From Pseudomonadota bacterium (GTDB lineage: Bacteria > Pseudomonadota > Alphaproteobacteria > 16-39-46), in the NCBI GenBank assembly GCA_018242545.1, contig JAFEBT010000005.1:1-53742 (forward strand): DNA of 53,742 nucleotides, read 5' to 3'. Numbering within the stretch: position 1 is the stretch's first letter; every line of letters begins with the position of its first letter. The notes beneath the pieces were generated by a model that worked only from the letters and a program-made list of their open reading frames with translations, searched no databases and had not been told where the DNA came from. Both the position numbers and the translations under genes were made by a program. Below, in pieces: positions 1 through 7,931 of the stretch.

Positions 1-146
1 ATCTCTTTTCTTTTTAAAAGTCTATTTGTTATTTTAATTTATGGAAATAGTATAATATTAAACATGCAAAGAAATCTTAAAAGAGGTTTTTTAAGAAAGA
101 TCTACATTTAGTTGCGCTCTAGACTGAATGTGATGTATAGAAAAAG

Positions 147-534
147 AACAGAGGGTTGGAGGATCGCTCTTTATGTTGAAGGCATAAAGGGAGGAAAGTC
201 CGGGCTCCACGGGAAAAGAATGCTGGATAACACCCAGCGAGGGAAACCTTAGGGAAAGTGCAACAGAAAGTATACCGCCATTTTTTTGGTAAGGGTGAAA
301 CGGCGTGGTAAGAGCACACCGCTTTTTTGGTAACAAAAAAGGCACGGCAAACCCCATTCGGAGCAAGACCAAATAGGAGCAACATGTTTTTTGAGTCCTC
401 TCAAAAAACAGATGCTTTCCCGCATCGTTGTTCGGGTCGGTCGCGCGAGGCAAAGGGTAACCTTTGTCCCAGAGGAATGATTCTCATTTAAGTTTTTGCT
501 TAAAAACAAAACCCGGCTTATAGACCCTCTGTTT
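147..534 (+). ncRNA. rnpB: RNase P RNA, bacterial type A
   Basis: This is the catalytic RNA of ribonuclease P, which matures tRNA 5' ends together with RnpA. The conserved 5' core GAGGAAAGTCCGGGCTCC lies at 191-208, and the 3' core ACCCGGCTTATAG lies at about 511-523. The outer helix P1 is visible as ACAGAGGGT (148-156) pairing perfectly with ACCCTCTGT (524-532), which sets the ends. The length, near 390 nt, is normal for the family. A T-rich tail follows (534-550). A weak promoter, TTGTTA at 26-31 and TATAAT at 51-56, lies upstream with a 19-nt spacer, longer than ideal. Open reading frames on either strand across this span are shadows of the RNA. The 3' end is repeated at 1665-1688, so a mobile islet may have used it. 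Confidence 0.93.
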
Positions 535-551
535 CTTTTCAAGACTTTTTA
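528..551 (+). repeat. Direct repeat copy 1 (rnpB 3' end)
   Basis: The 24 bases from 528 to 551, beginning TCTGTTTCTTTTC, recur exactly at 1665-1688. This copy spans the last bases of rnpB and its T-rich tail. The two copies flank mazEF and a small ORF. That is the geometry expected of an islet integrated into the 3' end of an RNA gene, but no integrase is present. Confidence 0.8.
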
Positions 552-563
552 GCTCTCATTTTC

Positions 564-611
564 TTGACAAAATCATAAATTATCATTATCTATTATCTAT
601 TATATTAATAG
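564..611 (+). promoter_or_regulatory. mazEF promoter/operator candidate
   Basis: A consensus -35 box TTGACA sits at 564-569, but no good -10 box follows at 16-18 nt. Just before the gene lies a perfect inverted repeat, CTATTA (597-602), TAT, TAATAG (606-611). It overlaps the start of the ribosome site AGGAG (610-614). Two TCTATTA repeats precede it. MazE-type antitoxins normally repress their own operon through such palindromes, so this is a reasonable autoregulatory operator. The function is inferred from position. Confidence 0.4.
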
Positions 612-623
612 GAGAAGTCAAAA

Positions 624-857
624 ATGCAAGTAGTTGTTCGAAAATGGGGGGATAGCATGGGAATTAGAATACCTATGGACTATTGCCGAAAATTAAATCT
701 CAACCCAAATACAAAGTTAGAAATGTCAATGACAGACCATAAAATTACGATTTCTGTCAAGAAAGGTAAATTAGATGAAATCTTAGAACAAATGACGCCT
801 GATACATTTCATTCTGATTTACTCCAAGGAAATCCTAGAGGAAATGAAGAATGGTAA
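624..857 (+). CDS. mazE: MazE-type antitoxin (AbrB/MazE fold)
   Basis: This 77-aa protein is the likely antitoxin of a type II toxin-antitoxin pair. It should neutralise MazF and bind the operon promoter. The N-terminal 45 residues form a swapped-hairpin AbrB/MazE DNA-binding domain, with the family pattern WGDSMGIRIP followed by a hydrophobic strand. The C-terminal 30 residues are polar and would wrap the toxin. The length is normal (E. coli MazE is about 82 aa). A clear AGGAG site (610-614) precedes the ATG. The gene overlaps mazF by 7 nt, so translation is probably coupled. The operon sits directly behind rnpB between direct repeats, which suggests it was acquired. Confidence 0.88.
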   Translation: MQVVVRKWGDSMGIRIPMDYCRKLNLNPNTKLEMSMTDHKITISVKKGKLDEILEQMTPDTFHSDLLQGNPRGNEEW

Positions 858-1195
858 AATACGTACCTGATCAAGGTGACGTTGTATGGGTAAGCTTTGA
901 TCCCCAGGTTGGTCGGGAAATTAAGAAAAAAAGACCCGCATTAGTTCTTTCTCTTAAAAAATACAATAAAATCAGAGGAATGGCGATTATTGTTCCTGTG
1001 ACAAGCAAGACAAAAAAGTATCCTCTCGAAATATATTTAAAAACCATTAAAATAACTGGGTTTATCTTGCCTGATCAAGTTAAGACCATAGATTGGAATG
1101 AACGTGATGTTCAATATATAACTTCTGCATCCAAAAACGTCGTTCAAGAAACACTTGAAAAGCTAAATTTGCTCTTTGGAATTGAATTAGATTAA
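851..1195 (+). CDS. mazF: MazF-type endoribonuclease toxin
   Basis: This 114-aa protein is a type II toxin that cleaves mRNA at short sequences. It follows the MazF/PemK pattern along its length: an opening YVPDQGDVVWV with a following FDP, then RPALVLS, then a VPVTS strand and the LPDQVKTIDW segment. Arg in RPALVLS and the Thr-Ser of VPVTS fall at positions used for catalysis in the family. The length is typical (111-115 aa) and no damage is visible. The start overlaps the end of mazE. The pair is probably functional for islet maintenance or stress response. The exact target sequence cannot be read from the protein. Confidence 0.9.
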   Translation: MVKYVPDQGDVVWVSFDPQVGREIKKKRPALVLSLKKYNKIRGMAIIVPVTSKTKKYPLEIYLKTIKITGFILPDQVKTIDWNERDVQYITSASKNVVQETLEKLNLLFGIELD

Positions 1196-1249
1196 CACAC
1201 TGAGTGTCCGAAAATTTTTAACTGTATATACCCTTATCTATAGAGTGCG

Positions 1250-1420
1250 ATGCTCGAAAAAACTCTTGTCTTTAGTCCGAATATTGCATGGGCGAATCTG
1301 AAGAAGAAAAGAAAGAGACATAACGAGGTCAAAGTAATCTCTCCCGATGGCCAGGTAATTAAAATTTTTGGAGATTATGAGGTGTTGGGAGAAAGATTTG
1401 ATTGCTTGAGAATTAAATGA
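1250..1420 (+). CDS. Small ORF in mazEF islet, unknown
   Basis: An ATG at 1250 opens a 56-codon frame ending at TGA 1418-1420. The product is basic at its N-terminus (KKKRKRH) and then has a strand-rich segment VKVISPDGQVIKIFGDYEVLG. I do not recognise the family. It may be the tail of a degraded mobile-element gene, because it has no strong ribosome site and lies between mazF and the second rnpB-like fragment. The protein-like composition is the only reason to list it. Confidence 0.3.
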   Translation: MLEKTLVFSPNIAWANLKKKRKRHNEVKVISPDGQVIKIFGDYEVLGERFDCLRIK

Positions 1421-1573
1421 GCAAAAGAAGATAGCTCAAATTTTTTGCTTATTCTGTCTAAAGATAATTGTAGACATTAACATTCAGTTTTCTTGAGGTT
1501 TTGTATAATCGTGGAAAGAGACTTAATCCCAACGTTGCTCCAAACAATATGTATGTTCTTTTTATAGAAGTTG

Positions 1574-1688
1574 AGGAAAGTCCGTCAGATTTAACAGCCT
1601 ACCCTCTCCTGGGAAGGCTCTTTTGACAGAACATAAAATCTTCAAGTGTGGTTAAATAGAACCTTCTGTTTCTTTTCAAGACTTTTTA
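1574..1688 (+). pseudogene. Degenerate rnpB fragment with direct repeat copy 2
   Basis: GAGGAAAGTCCG at 1574-1585 is identical to the rnpB core at 191-202. Eighty bases further on, the end of this region (1665-1688) repeats the last 24 bases around the rnpB 3' end exactly. Between them, ACAGAAC and TTAAATAGAACCT resemble the rnpB 3' core, but most of the RNA (specificity domain and P4 partner) is missing and no P1 helix can form. I read it as a decayed second copy or chimera of rnpB left by the event that brought in mazEF. The 24-nt repeat is certain; the rest is weaker. Confidence 0.55.
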
Positions 1689-1878
1689 TCTTTGATTTTT
1701 TTGAGTTAAGAAGAATTTTTGTCCCAAAACGCTGCCTTATTTTAGGAAATAAAGTACTCTTTTTTAGAAAAATGGTCTTCTGAGTAAGATCATGCTATAA
1801 TAAAACGTTATTGAAAGAGAAGTTACAAAAGTTTTTAAGATGGATTGACACAGATATTAACAATAATCCTGACAATCG

Positions 1879-2085
1879 GTGGCCTTAACGGCTGCAGTGC
1901 GGCATATATCGAAAGAGGATATGAAACTGGCTCGGGAAGATATGACAAGGCGGGAAGAAGAAGTTTCTAAGAGAGATGCCTTATGGGCTAAGTTTCTTGA
2001 AAAGATCCATAATGTGGATAAAAAATTTTATGCGCTTGAGAAGCAAATTTACAAGATTAAATCTGATTGGTCTCAAAAAGCTTAA
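1879..2085 (+). CDS. Hypothetical 68-aa charged coiled-coil protein
   Basis: The frame opens with GTG at 1879 and a stop lies just upstream (1870-1872). The product is rich in Glu, Lys and Arg, with heptad-like spacing through EDMKLAREDMTRREEEVSKR, and ends in a lysine-rich tail. It looks like a single coiled coil. A -10-like TATAAT occurs at 1796-1801, but I see no good ribosome site. It may be the remnant of a longer gene. No function can be assigned. Confidence 0.3.
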   Translation: MALTAAVRHISKEDMKLAREDMTRREEEVSKRDALWAKFLEKIHNVDKKFYALEKQIYKIKSDWSQKA

Positions 2086-2384
2086 GAATGGTGTGTAAAT
2101 TTAACATTAATTTTAATTATGTGCTTGTTTTGAGAAAAATACAAGAGCGGTATATAATTTTGAGACATTTATTTGGGTTTTTAGAAATCTAATTTATTTT
2201 TTTCTTTTAAATTTGAGAAGGTTAATTATCAAAGAATCTAGGGAGAGACATTTTAACTTGATTTTTAAGTTTTCCTTCTCTAAAATCCGCCAAGAGAAAC
2301 AGGCTTTGTTTTTAATCTAGAAGTTTAACCCGTTTGTAACTTGTTTCTTTTTTTCCCATATTTTGATGAAAAGGTTGATGTGCG
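2086..2384. other. Intergenic, probable nfu leader
   Basis: This AT-rich stretch of about 300 bases lies before nfu. A short hairpin AACTT...AAGTT occurs within about 2256-2272. I see no RNA gene or convincing reading frame. Confidence 0.4.
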
Positions 2385-2957
2385 ATGTTCATTCAAACAG
2401 AAGAAACACCAAATCCTTTAACATTGAAGTTCCTTCCACAAAAAACAGTTATGGAGCACGGAACACTTGAGTTCACAAGACTTGAAGAGGCATCAAGTTC
2501 TCCTTTAGCGGAGAGACTCTTTAACATTGAGGGTGTTGAACGTATTTTATTTGGAAAAGATTTTATTTCCATTACCAAGAAGGCTGATAAAGAATGGTAT
2601 ATTCTAAAGCCTTCTATTTTAGGAACCATTATGGAACACTTTGTCGCTGGAAGGCCCATACTTCAAAGTGAGAAAAAGGAAATAACATCAAAGGCTTCTC
2701 TTGAGAATGAAGATGAGATTTCAAAGGAAATTCGTGAAATTATCGATACACGCGTCCGTCCTGCTGTTGCACAAGATGGAGGAGATATTATTTTTGATCG
2801 TTTTGAAGAGGGAATTGTTTATGTTCATATGCAAGGAGCCTGTTCAGGATGTCCAAGTTCAACAGTTACACTTAAATCCGGCATTGAGAATATGCTGAAA
2901 CATTATGTTCCTGAAGTGATTGAGATCCGGGCAATTGAAGAGCCTTTTGCGGCATGA
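2385..2957 (+). CDS. Nfu-family iron-sulfur cluster carrier
   Basis: This 190-aa protein carries Fe-S clusters to apoproteins. Residues 1-90 form the Nfu N-terminal domain (start MFIQTEETPNP, typical of alphaproteobacterial and mitochondrial Nfu1). Residues 112-185 form the NifU C-terminal domain with the cluster motif C153-SG-C156. Both cysteines are present and the length is normal. The gene stands alone on the plus strand before the Bax-like gene, 42 nt from that gene's ATG, so the two may be cotranscribed. Clients may include lipoyl synthase, which fits the presence of lipB in the same window (inference). Confidence 0.93.
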   Translation: MFIQTEETPNPLTLKFLPQKTVMEHGTLEFTRLEEASSSPLAERLFNIEGVERILFGKDFISITKKADKEWYILKPSILGTIMEHFVAGRPILQSEKKEITSKASLENEDEISKEIREIIDTRVRPAVAQDGGDIIFDRFEEGIVYVHMQGACSGCPSSTVTLKSGIENMLKHYVPEVIEIRAIEEPFAA

Positions 2958-2999
2958 AAGTATAAATTTTAATTGGGTTTATTAAAGACAAGGGTGCTT

Positions 3000-3956
3000 A
3001 TGAATAAAGGTATTCGATGGTGTTATTATGCAGTACTGAGTCTTTCTCTTATAGGGCTTTATGCGGCCTCTTTTTATGGCCTTACGCCTTCTCATTTTTG
3101 GAATAAGGTTTTAACGCCTTGCCAAAAAACGGCCTCAAACGTATTTTCAGAAAAAATGGGGTCAAAGTATTCTTATCGCTCGGGCCCTTATCAACTTTCA
3201 CCAAATCTTTATGTCCATTCTGCAAATGAACTTGCTGAGACATTTGAATCCCATGCATTTTCACTTGAATCGGCTCGTTTAGATCACGGTACTGTTCCAA
3301 AACTTTACCTTGCACGTCTTCCAAGTGATTTTAAGAAACAACCCCGTAAAAATAGACAGATGACCTTTCTTCAAACAGTTTTACCAATTATTGTTGCTGT
3401 GAATCAGGGCATTTTAGAAATGCGGACACAGCTTGAAGGTCTTCATACAAAACAGAAAACAGGAATTCAACTGACTTCTGAAGAGCATCTCTTTCTCTCA
3501 AAGCTTTATGATGATTATAATGTTAAGGAAAGAACACTCGAGAAACTTTTGCAAAAAGTCGATATTATCCCTATTTCCTTAACGCTTGCACAGGGCATCC
3601 TTGAAAGTGGATGGGGAACATCTTCCCTTGCTCAAAAGGCAAATTCCTTATTTGGGCATACAAATAGTAATAATACAATGAAGCGCTTTCCAACATTGGT
3701 GAATACAGTTGAGTATCATGTTCATAATTTAAACAAACATTTTGCATACAAAAAGTTTCGTCAAAAACGTGCAGAGCTTCGAGAAAAAGGACATTTGGAT
3801 GCGCACTCTTTAGCGGAAGGTTTAAAGCCTTATTCCGAGCGCGGTATGGCCTATGTACGTGATATTCGCAAAATTATGAAACAATATCATCTTTACGAAT
3901 TTGATCATCATGTATCGCTTGATATAAAAAATCAACAGATCGAAAAAGAAGCTTAA
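3000..3956 (+). CDS. Bax-like glucosaminidase (GH73)
   Basis: This exported or membrane-anchored peptidoglycan hydrolase is related to E. coli Bax. A hydrophobic segment at residues 7-28 is a signal or anchor. The catalytic domain (about residues 180-300) has the motif ILESGWGTSSLA, whose Glu is the general acid of the family, then NSLFGH and a C-terminal YVRDIRKIM helix. I place the start at ATG 3000, 5-6 nt after AAGGGTG, rather than at the TTG 27 nt upstream; this gives 318 aa and a clean signal. It probably trims cell-wall glycans during growth. It ends 4 nt from the convergent dipeptidase gene, another wall-turnover enzyme. Confidence 0.85.
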   Translation: MNKGIRWCYYAVLSLSLIGLYAASFYGLTPSHFWNKVLTPCQKTASNVFSEKMGSKYSYRSGPYQLSPNLYVHSANELAETFESHAFSLESARLDHGTVPKLYLARLPSDFKKQPRKNRQMTFLQTVLPIIVAVNQGILEMRTQLEGLHTKQKTGIQLTSEEHLFLSKLYDDYNVKERTLEKLLQKVDIIPISLTLAQGILESGWGTSSLAQKANSLFGHTNSNNTMKRFPTLVNTVEYHVHNLNKHFAYKKFRQKRAELREKGHLDAHSLAEGLKPYSERGMAYVRDIRKIMKQYHLYEFDHHVSLDIKNQQIEKEA

Positions 3957-3960
3957 GATC

Positions 3961-4530
3961 TCAAGACATCATGGATTGTGGTGCTTCTTGATCGGATAAG
4001 AGAGGGTAGCTTTGAGCATCGAAGAGTTGATAGTGCCACCATTCTTTTTCATAAAAATCAAATCCTCCCTCGGTCATAAGACCTAACAAAAGAAGCCGAT
4101 TTTTTTGAGCAAGGGGAGAGATTTGTGTGTTCCTATGAAAAGAAAGCTCTGTAAAATCGTCAAAAGGCGTTCCCATATCGAGCTCTTTGTGTGTATGCGC
4201 ATCAACAAGAGTTAAATCAACAGCAATGCCGCGTGAATGAGCGGATCCTCTTTTGGGATCTGCAACAAAGGTAGGGTCAGGACAAAATTCCCACAATTTC
4301 CATTGAGCTTCGGTGGGCCTAAAAGCATCAAAAATTTTAAGAGAAAATCCGAGATCTTGGGCACGCCTGGCAATGGCATGAATCTTTTCAGCGGCTTTCT
4401 CATGAAGAAAACAGAGAGATTTTTTATATACAGGTTTTTTTGTAAAGTTTAAAGGTCCTGAGGTTGCATAAGCAATTTCAAGAATAATCCCCGGAGAATT
4501 TTTTTTAATCTCGACAAGCATTGAAAACAA
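3961..4530 (-). CDS. ddpX: D-Ala-D-Ala dipeptidase (VanX/DdpX, peptidase M15D)
   Basis: This 189-aa zinc dipeptidase hydrolyses D-alanyl-D-alanine, recycling wall peptides. The metal and catalytic pattern is intact: SAHSRGIAVDL (His and Asp ligands) and EWWHYQ (catalytic Glu and third ligand His). FRPTEAQ supplies the family Arg. There is no signal peptide, so it is cytoplasmic as in DdpX. The gene is convergent with the Bax-like hydrolase and divergent from tsaB with a 33-nt gap. No van genes are nearby, so metabolism of wall fragments is likelier than antibiotic resistance. Confidence 0.9.
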   Translation of the reverse strand: MFSMLVEIKKNSPGIILEIAYATSGPLNFTKKPVYKKSLCFLHEKAAEKIHAIARRAQDLGFSLKIFDAFRPTEAQWKLWEFCPDPTFVADPKRGSAHSRGIAVDLTLVDAHTHKELDMGTPFDDFTELSFHRNTQISPLAQKNRLLLLGLMTEGGFDFYEKEWWHYQLFDAQSYPLLSDQEAPQSMMS

Positions 4531-4563
4531 TCCTAAAAAAAGAGGGAAGGGAGACGTTTTTAA

Positions 4564-5253
4564 ATGGTTATACTTGCTTATAGTACCATATCTGACATGC
4601 TTTCAATAGCTCTTTTTAACCAAAGAGAAAAGAAGCCTTTTGTTGTTTTTCAAGAAAGTGTTTTTAGAGAACATGCAACTGTTTTGATTCCTAGGATTCA
4701 AGACTTTTTAAGGAAAGAAAATCTAACATTTGAAGATATAGGAGCTATTGCTGTTTGCTCAGGACCTGGATCCTTTACAGGAGCACGGATCGGTTGCGCG
4801 GCTGCACTTGGATTTTCAGCTTTTAAAGAAATTCCACTTTTGGGGATTAATACATTTCAGATGTATGCAAAATATCTTTTTGAAAAGGATGGAGTTCAAC
4901 ATCGTCCTTGTTTAATTCTCTTAAAAAGTGGACATGATGAATTGTGTGTTGCGTCTTTAGATGTAAATTTATTGCCTGTGCCAGGACTTTTTGAAAAACC
5001 ACAATGTCTTGAAAAAGAAAGTTTTCTCAATCTTATAAAAAAGGATAAAACGCCTTATATCATTGCAGGAGATGCCTTTTTTACCCAAGAAGAAATAAAA
5101 GGAATACCTTTAAAATATAACTGTATTTTAGACCAAGACATCATTTTAGCTGAATGGGTCGGGAAAGCAGCAATAACCCTTATGGATCAAAATATTTACC
5201 CGCCAATGACCCCTCTTTATGTAAAACCAGCTTATGTCAAAATTCCACAATGA
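4564..5253 (+). CDS. tsaB: tRNA threonylcarbamoyladenosine biosynthesis protein TsaB
   Basis: This 229-aa protein has the ASKHA fold and partners TsaD and TsaE to make t6A37 on ANN-decoding tRNAs. The signature CSGPGSFTGARIGCAAALGF (residues 66-85) is the conserved core of the family. It has no metal-binding histidines, which separates it from TsaD. The length is normal. The stop overlaps the start of rimI by four bases (ATGA), so the two are translationally coupled, a gene order common in alphaproteobacteria. Confidence 0.93.
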   Translation: MVILAYSTISDMLSIALFNQREKKPFVVFQESVFREHATVLIPRIQDFLRKENLTFEDIGAIAVCSGPGSFTGARIGCAAALGFSAFKEIPLLGINTFQMYAKYLFEKDGVQHRPCLILLKSGHDELCVASLDVNLLPVPGLFEKPQCLEKESFLNLIKKDKTPYIIAGDAFFTQEEIKGIPLKYNCILDQDIILAEWVGKAAITLMDQNIYPPMTPLYVKPAYVKIPQ

Positions 5254-5735
5254 CCATTCTTCCTATGATTCAAATTAAGAAAGCTCAAAAAAAAGATATT
5301 CCTGATATTGCTCTCTTATGGAAAGATAAACTCCAAGCTTTTTGGACAAAAGAAATGATAGAAACTTCTTTTAAGAAGGAAGGCGTTTATACAGTGATTG
5401 CTGTTTGTGCGCATTATCCTGAAGCGTCCCAAAAGAATGTTGGGTTTTTAATGGCTTCCTTAGAAGGAGATGCAGAGCTTTATGCGCTTGTTATAAATAA
5501 AGCATATCAAAGACAAGGCATCGGGGAACTCCTTTTAAAAAATCTAATTGATTTTTTAAAAAATAAAAAGATTTTTTCTCTTTTTTTAGAAGTTGCAGAA
5601 GATAATGAAAAAGCCCGGACTTTTTATGAAAAACAAGGTTTTAAAAAAATAGGAGAGCGGCTTTCTTATTATTCGAAAAAAATGGGGGGCAAAGACTTGA
5701 GGGTCAAAGCCCTTGTTTTAAGAAAAAATTTTTGA
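5250..5735 (+). CDS. rimI: Ribosomal-protein alanine N-acetyltransferase RimI (GNAT)
   Basis: This 161-aa GNAT enzyme is expected to acetylate the N-terminal alanine of ribosomal protein S18. The acetyl-CoA loop is visible as YQRQGIGELLL, followed by LEVAEDNEKARTFYEKQGF, which is the usual RimI end of the fold. I use ATG 5250, which overlaps the tsaB stop as ATGA and gives the right length; the open frame extends further upstream only inside tsaB. It is coupled to tsaB. Substrate identity is inferred from family and neighbour. Confidence 0.87.
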   Translation: MTILPMIQIKKAQKKDIPDIALLWKDKLQAFWTKEMIETSFKKEGVYTVIAVCAHYPEASQKNVGFLMASLEGDAELYALVINKAYQRQGIGELLLKNLIDFLKNKKIFSLFLEVAEDNEKARTFYEKQGFKKIGERLSYYSKKMGGKDLRVKALVLRKNF

Positions 5736-6087
5736 AATGATAAAAAATTTAAAACTTAATCTTTGTCTGAATGAAAATATTTAAGGAGTTGTCTCATCTC
5801 CTCTTTCAAAGATAATTTTTATCCAAAGAAAGTGCTTGGCTAAGAAATGGTGAAAATCCACATGTATATTTAAGGTTATGATTTCCAGTGAAAGTTCTCT
5901 AAAGTCGTTGGAAAAACTAATTTTTCATAAAAGTAATTTGTGAAAAATATTTCCTGAATTTAGCTTCAATTTTGAGAGTCTTGCCTTGAAATTTCTTGTG
6001 GATGAGCTTCTTTTTCCGGGATGCTTTTGAGAAAATTTTTCTGAAGATTCCATTTGAGATTGTTTTAAGATATGCTAAACGAGGAAG
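5736..6087. other. Intergenic 350 bp, nothing assigned
   Basis: AT-rich with many stops in all frames. A small AGGAG...CTCCT hairpin lies at about 5783-5802. In related genomes fur can follow rimI, but I see no fur-like coding here. Confidence 0.4.
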
Positions 6088-6132
6088 ATGCTTAAAGTAT
6101 CTTTATATATGGTTAAAAAGGACAAAGAGTTG

Positions 6133-7851
6133 ATGAAACTTCCGATTGGAGAAAGTGACTTTAGAACAATCATTACTGGAAAGTATAACTTTGTTGATAA
6201 AACGCTTTTCATTAAAGAGGTTATTGAAGAAGCTGCTAAAGTTATTCTAATCACGCGTCCATGTCGATTTGGAAAGACCCTTAACCTCTCGATGCTTCAG
6301 TATTTTTTTGCTTCAGAGGTGAGGGGTATTTCCACAAAAGGACTTTTTGAAGGACTCAAGATCTCTCAAGAAGCTGTCTATGGAGACTATCAAGGCCAAG
6401 TGCCTGTGATTTCACTTTCTTTTAAGGATGTGAAAGTAGATAGTTTTGAAAGAGCTTATAAGGAGATCTACTCGCTCGTTGTCAATTTATACGAGAAATT
6501 TTATTATCTTCAGACGAGCAATTTTCTTTTAGAAAGTCAAAAAGCTTTTTATCGCCGGATCTTAACAGGGGAAGCAGACGAGACGGATCTTTCAAGGTCT
6601 CTTAAAGAACTGACAGAATACCTTTTTGCGCATCATAAAACATCCCCTATTGTCCTCATTGATGAATATGACACACCCATCCATGCTGGATACCTTAACG
6701 GGTTTTATGACAAAATTTTCTCTTTCTTTCGGAATTTTCTAAGCGCAGGCCTTAAAGACAATCCGTGTCTTTATAAAGCTGTTCTCACCGGAATTTTGCG
6801 CGTTTCGAGGGAGAGTTTGTTCTCAGGTCTTAACCATCTCAAAGTTTATTCTGTTTTGAGCTGCAAATACAGCCCTTATTTTGGGTTTACAGAAGGTGAA
6901 GTTGAGGATCTTCTCAAGCAAGCGCACATGGAAGAAAAAGTAAGCGGCGTTAAGGATTGGTATAACGGATATCACATGGCTGATGTTACCGTTTACAATC
7001 CTTGGTCAATTATTAACTTTATTCAAGAAGACGGGGTTCTTCAACCTTATTGGGTGAATACTTCGGATAATGAGCTGATTAAATCTCTCCTGACAGGTGC
7101 AAGTTTTTCCTTTAAAGATGATTTTGAAGCCCTTCTTCAAGGAAAAAGTATAGAAGAATTTATTGATGAGAATGTGGTGTTTTCTGATTTAAAAAGAAAT
7201 GATCCAAGCACGATTTGAAGTTTGTTTTTAATGACGGGATATTTAACTGCATGGAAGCATGAGCATACACCCCGTGGGTCACAGTGTAAGCTTTCTATCC
7301 CAAATAAGGAAATCAGCTTTTTACTACAACGAATTATTGAAGGGTGGTTTGTCCAAGATTATGGCCTTAAGTGGTATGAGCAGTTCTTAAATTCTCTTTT
7401 GCAAGGAGAGATGGAGAAGTTCTCTCTTGAATTAAAGGAACTTATTGACCATACGGTGAGTGTCCATGATACAGGAAGAAGTCCTGAAGCTTTTTATCAT
7501 GGTCTTATGATTGGTCTCACGGCAAGTCTTCATGGCTCTTCCCTTTATGAAATCCGTTCCAACCGCGAAAGTGGAAAAGGCCGTTATGATTATGCAATTA
7601 TAGCAAGAGAACCTCAAACGCTGAGCATTCTTATGGAGTTTAAGCAGATTAAAGAAGCAGGAAAAACGCTTTCGGATTCAAAGCTCGAAGATCTTCTTAA
7701 ACAAACAGCGGAAGAAGCGCTTACCCAAATAACGCAAAAAGATTATTATAAAGAAATTAAACAACGGGGACTTACGCGTCTTTTAAAAATTGGTCTTGCG
7801 TTTTCTGGAAAGAAGTTTTGTCTTTTACATGAGGTTTCTGAAGTCTTCTGA
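6133..7851 (+). pseudogene. AAA-ATPase-like / PD-(D/E)XK nuclease-like protein, interrupted by TGA
   Basis: The family joins an AAA-ATPase-like domain (PF09820) to a DUF1703 nuclease-like domain. Its role is unknown, and it is multiplied in many endosymbionts. Walker A is RPCRFGKT (residues 42-49) and Walker B is VLIDEYDTP (about 174-182). A TGA at 7216-7218 ends the first part after DPSTI. The same frame then continues SLFLMTGYLT, so TGA replaces a tryptophan codon usual in the family (TIWSLF-like). The second half keeps the nuclease pattern GRYDY and MEFK (7579-7644). The start is taken at ATG 6133 (MKLPIG), the conserved family start; ATGs at 6088 and 6109 are in frame. With a standard code this is a nonsense mutation. 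Two separate halves or readthrough are possible. Confidence 0.85.
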
Positions 7852-7931
7852 CACAAAAACAAAAAGCATTAAATAATTAAAAATTATTTATAGAATCTTG
7901 TTTAAAGAGCTTCAAAAATGAAGAATCAATA

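Noticed and set aside
91-542. Minus-strand reading frames of 88-120 codons
   Set aside because: They lie across RNase P RNA, whose conserved cores and P1 helix explain the sequence.
5736-6087. Possible fur gene or remnant behind rimI
   Set aside because: No Fur motifs (HHDH, CxxC) in any frame.
7216-7218. TGA read as tryptophan (alternative code)
   Set aside because: nfu, tsaB, rimI and the AAA gene itself end with TGA, and no other gene here needs TGA as Trp.
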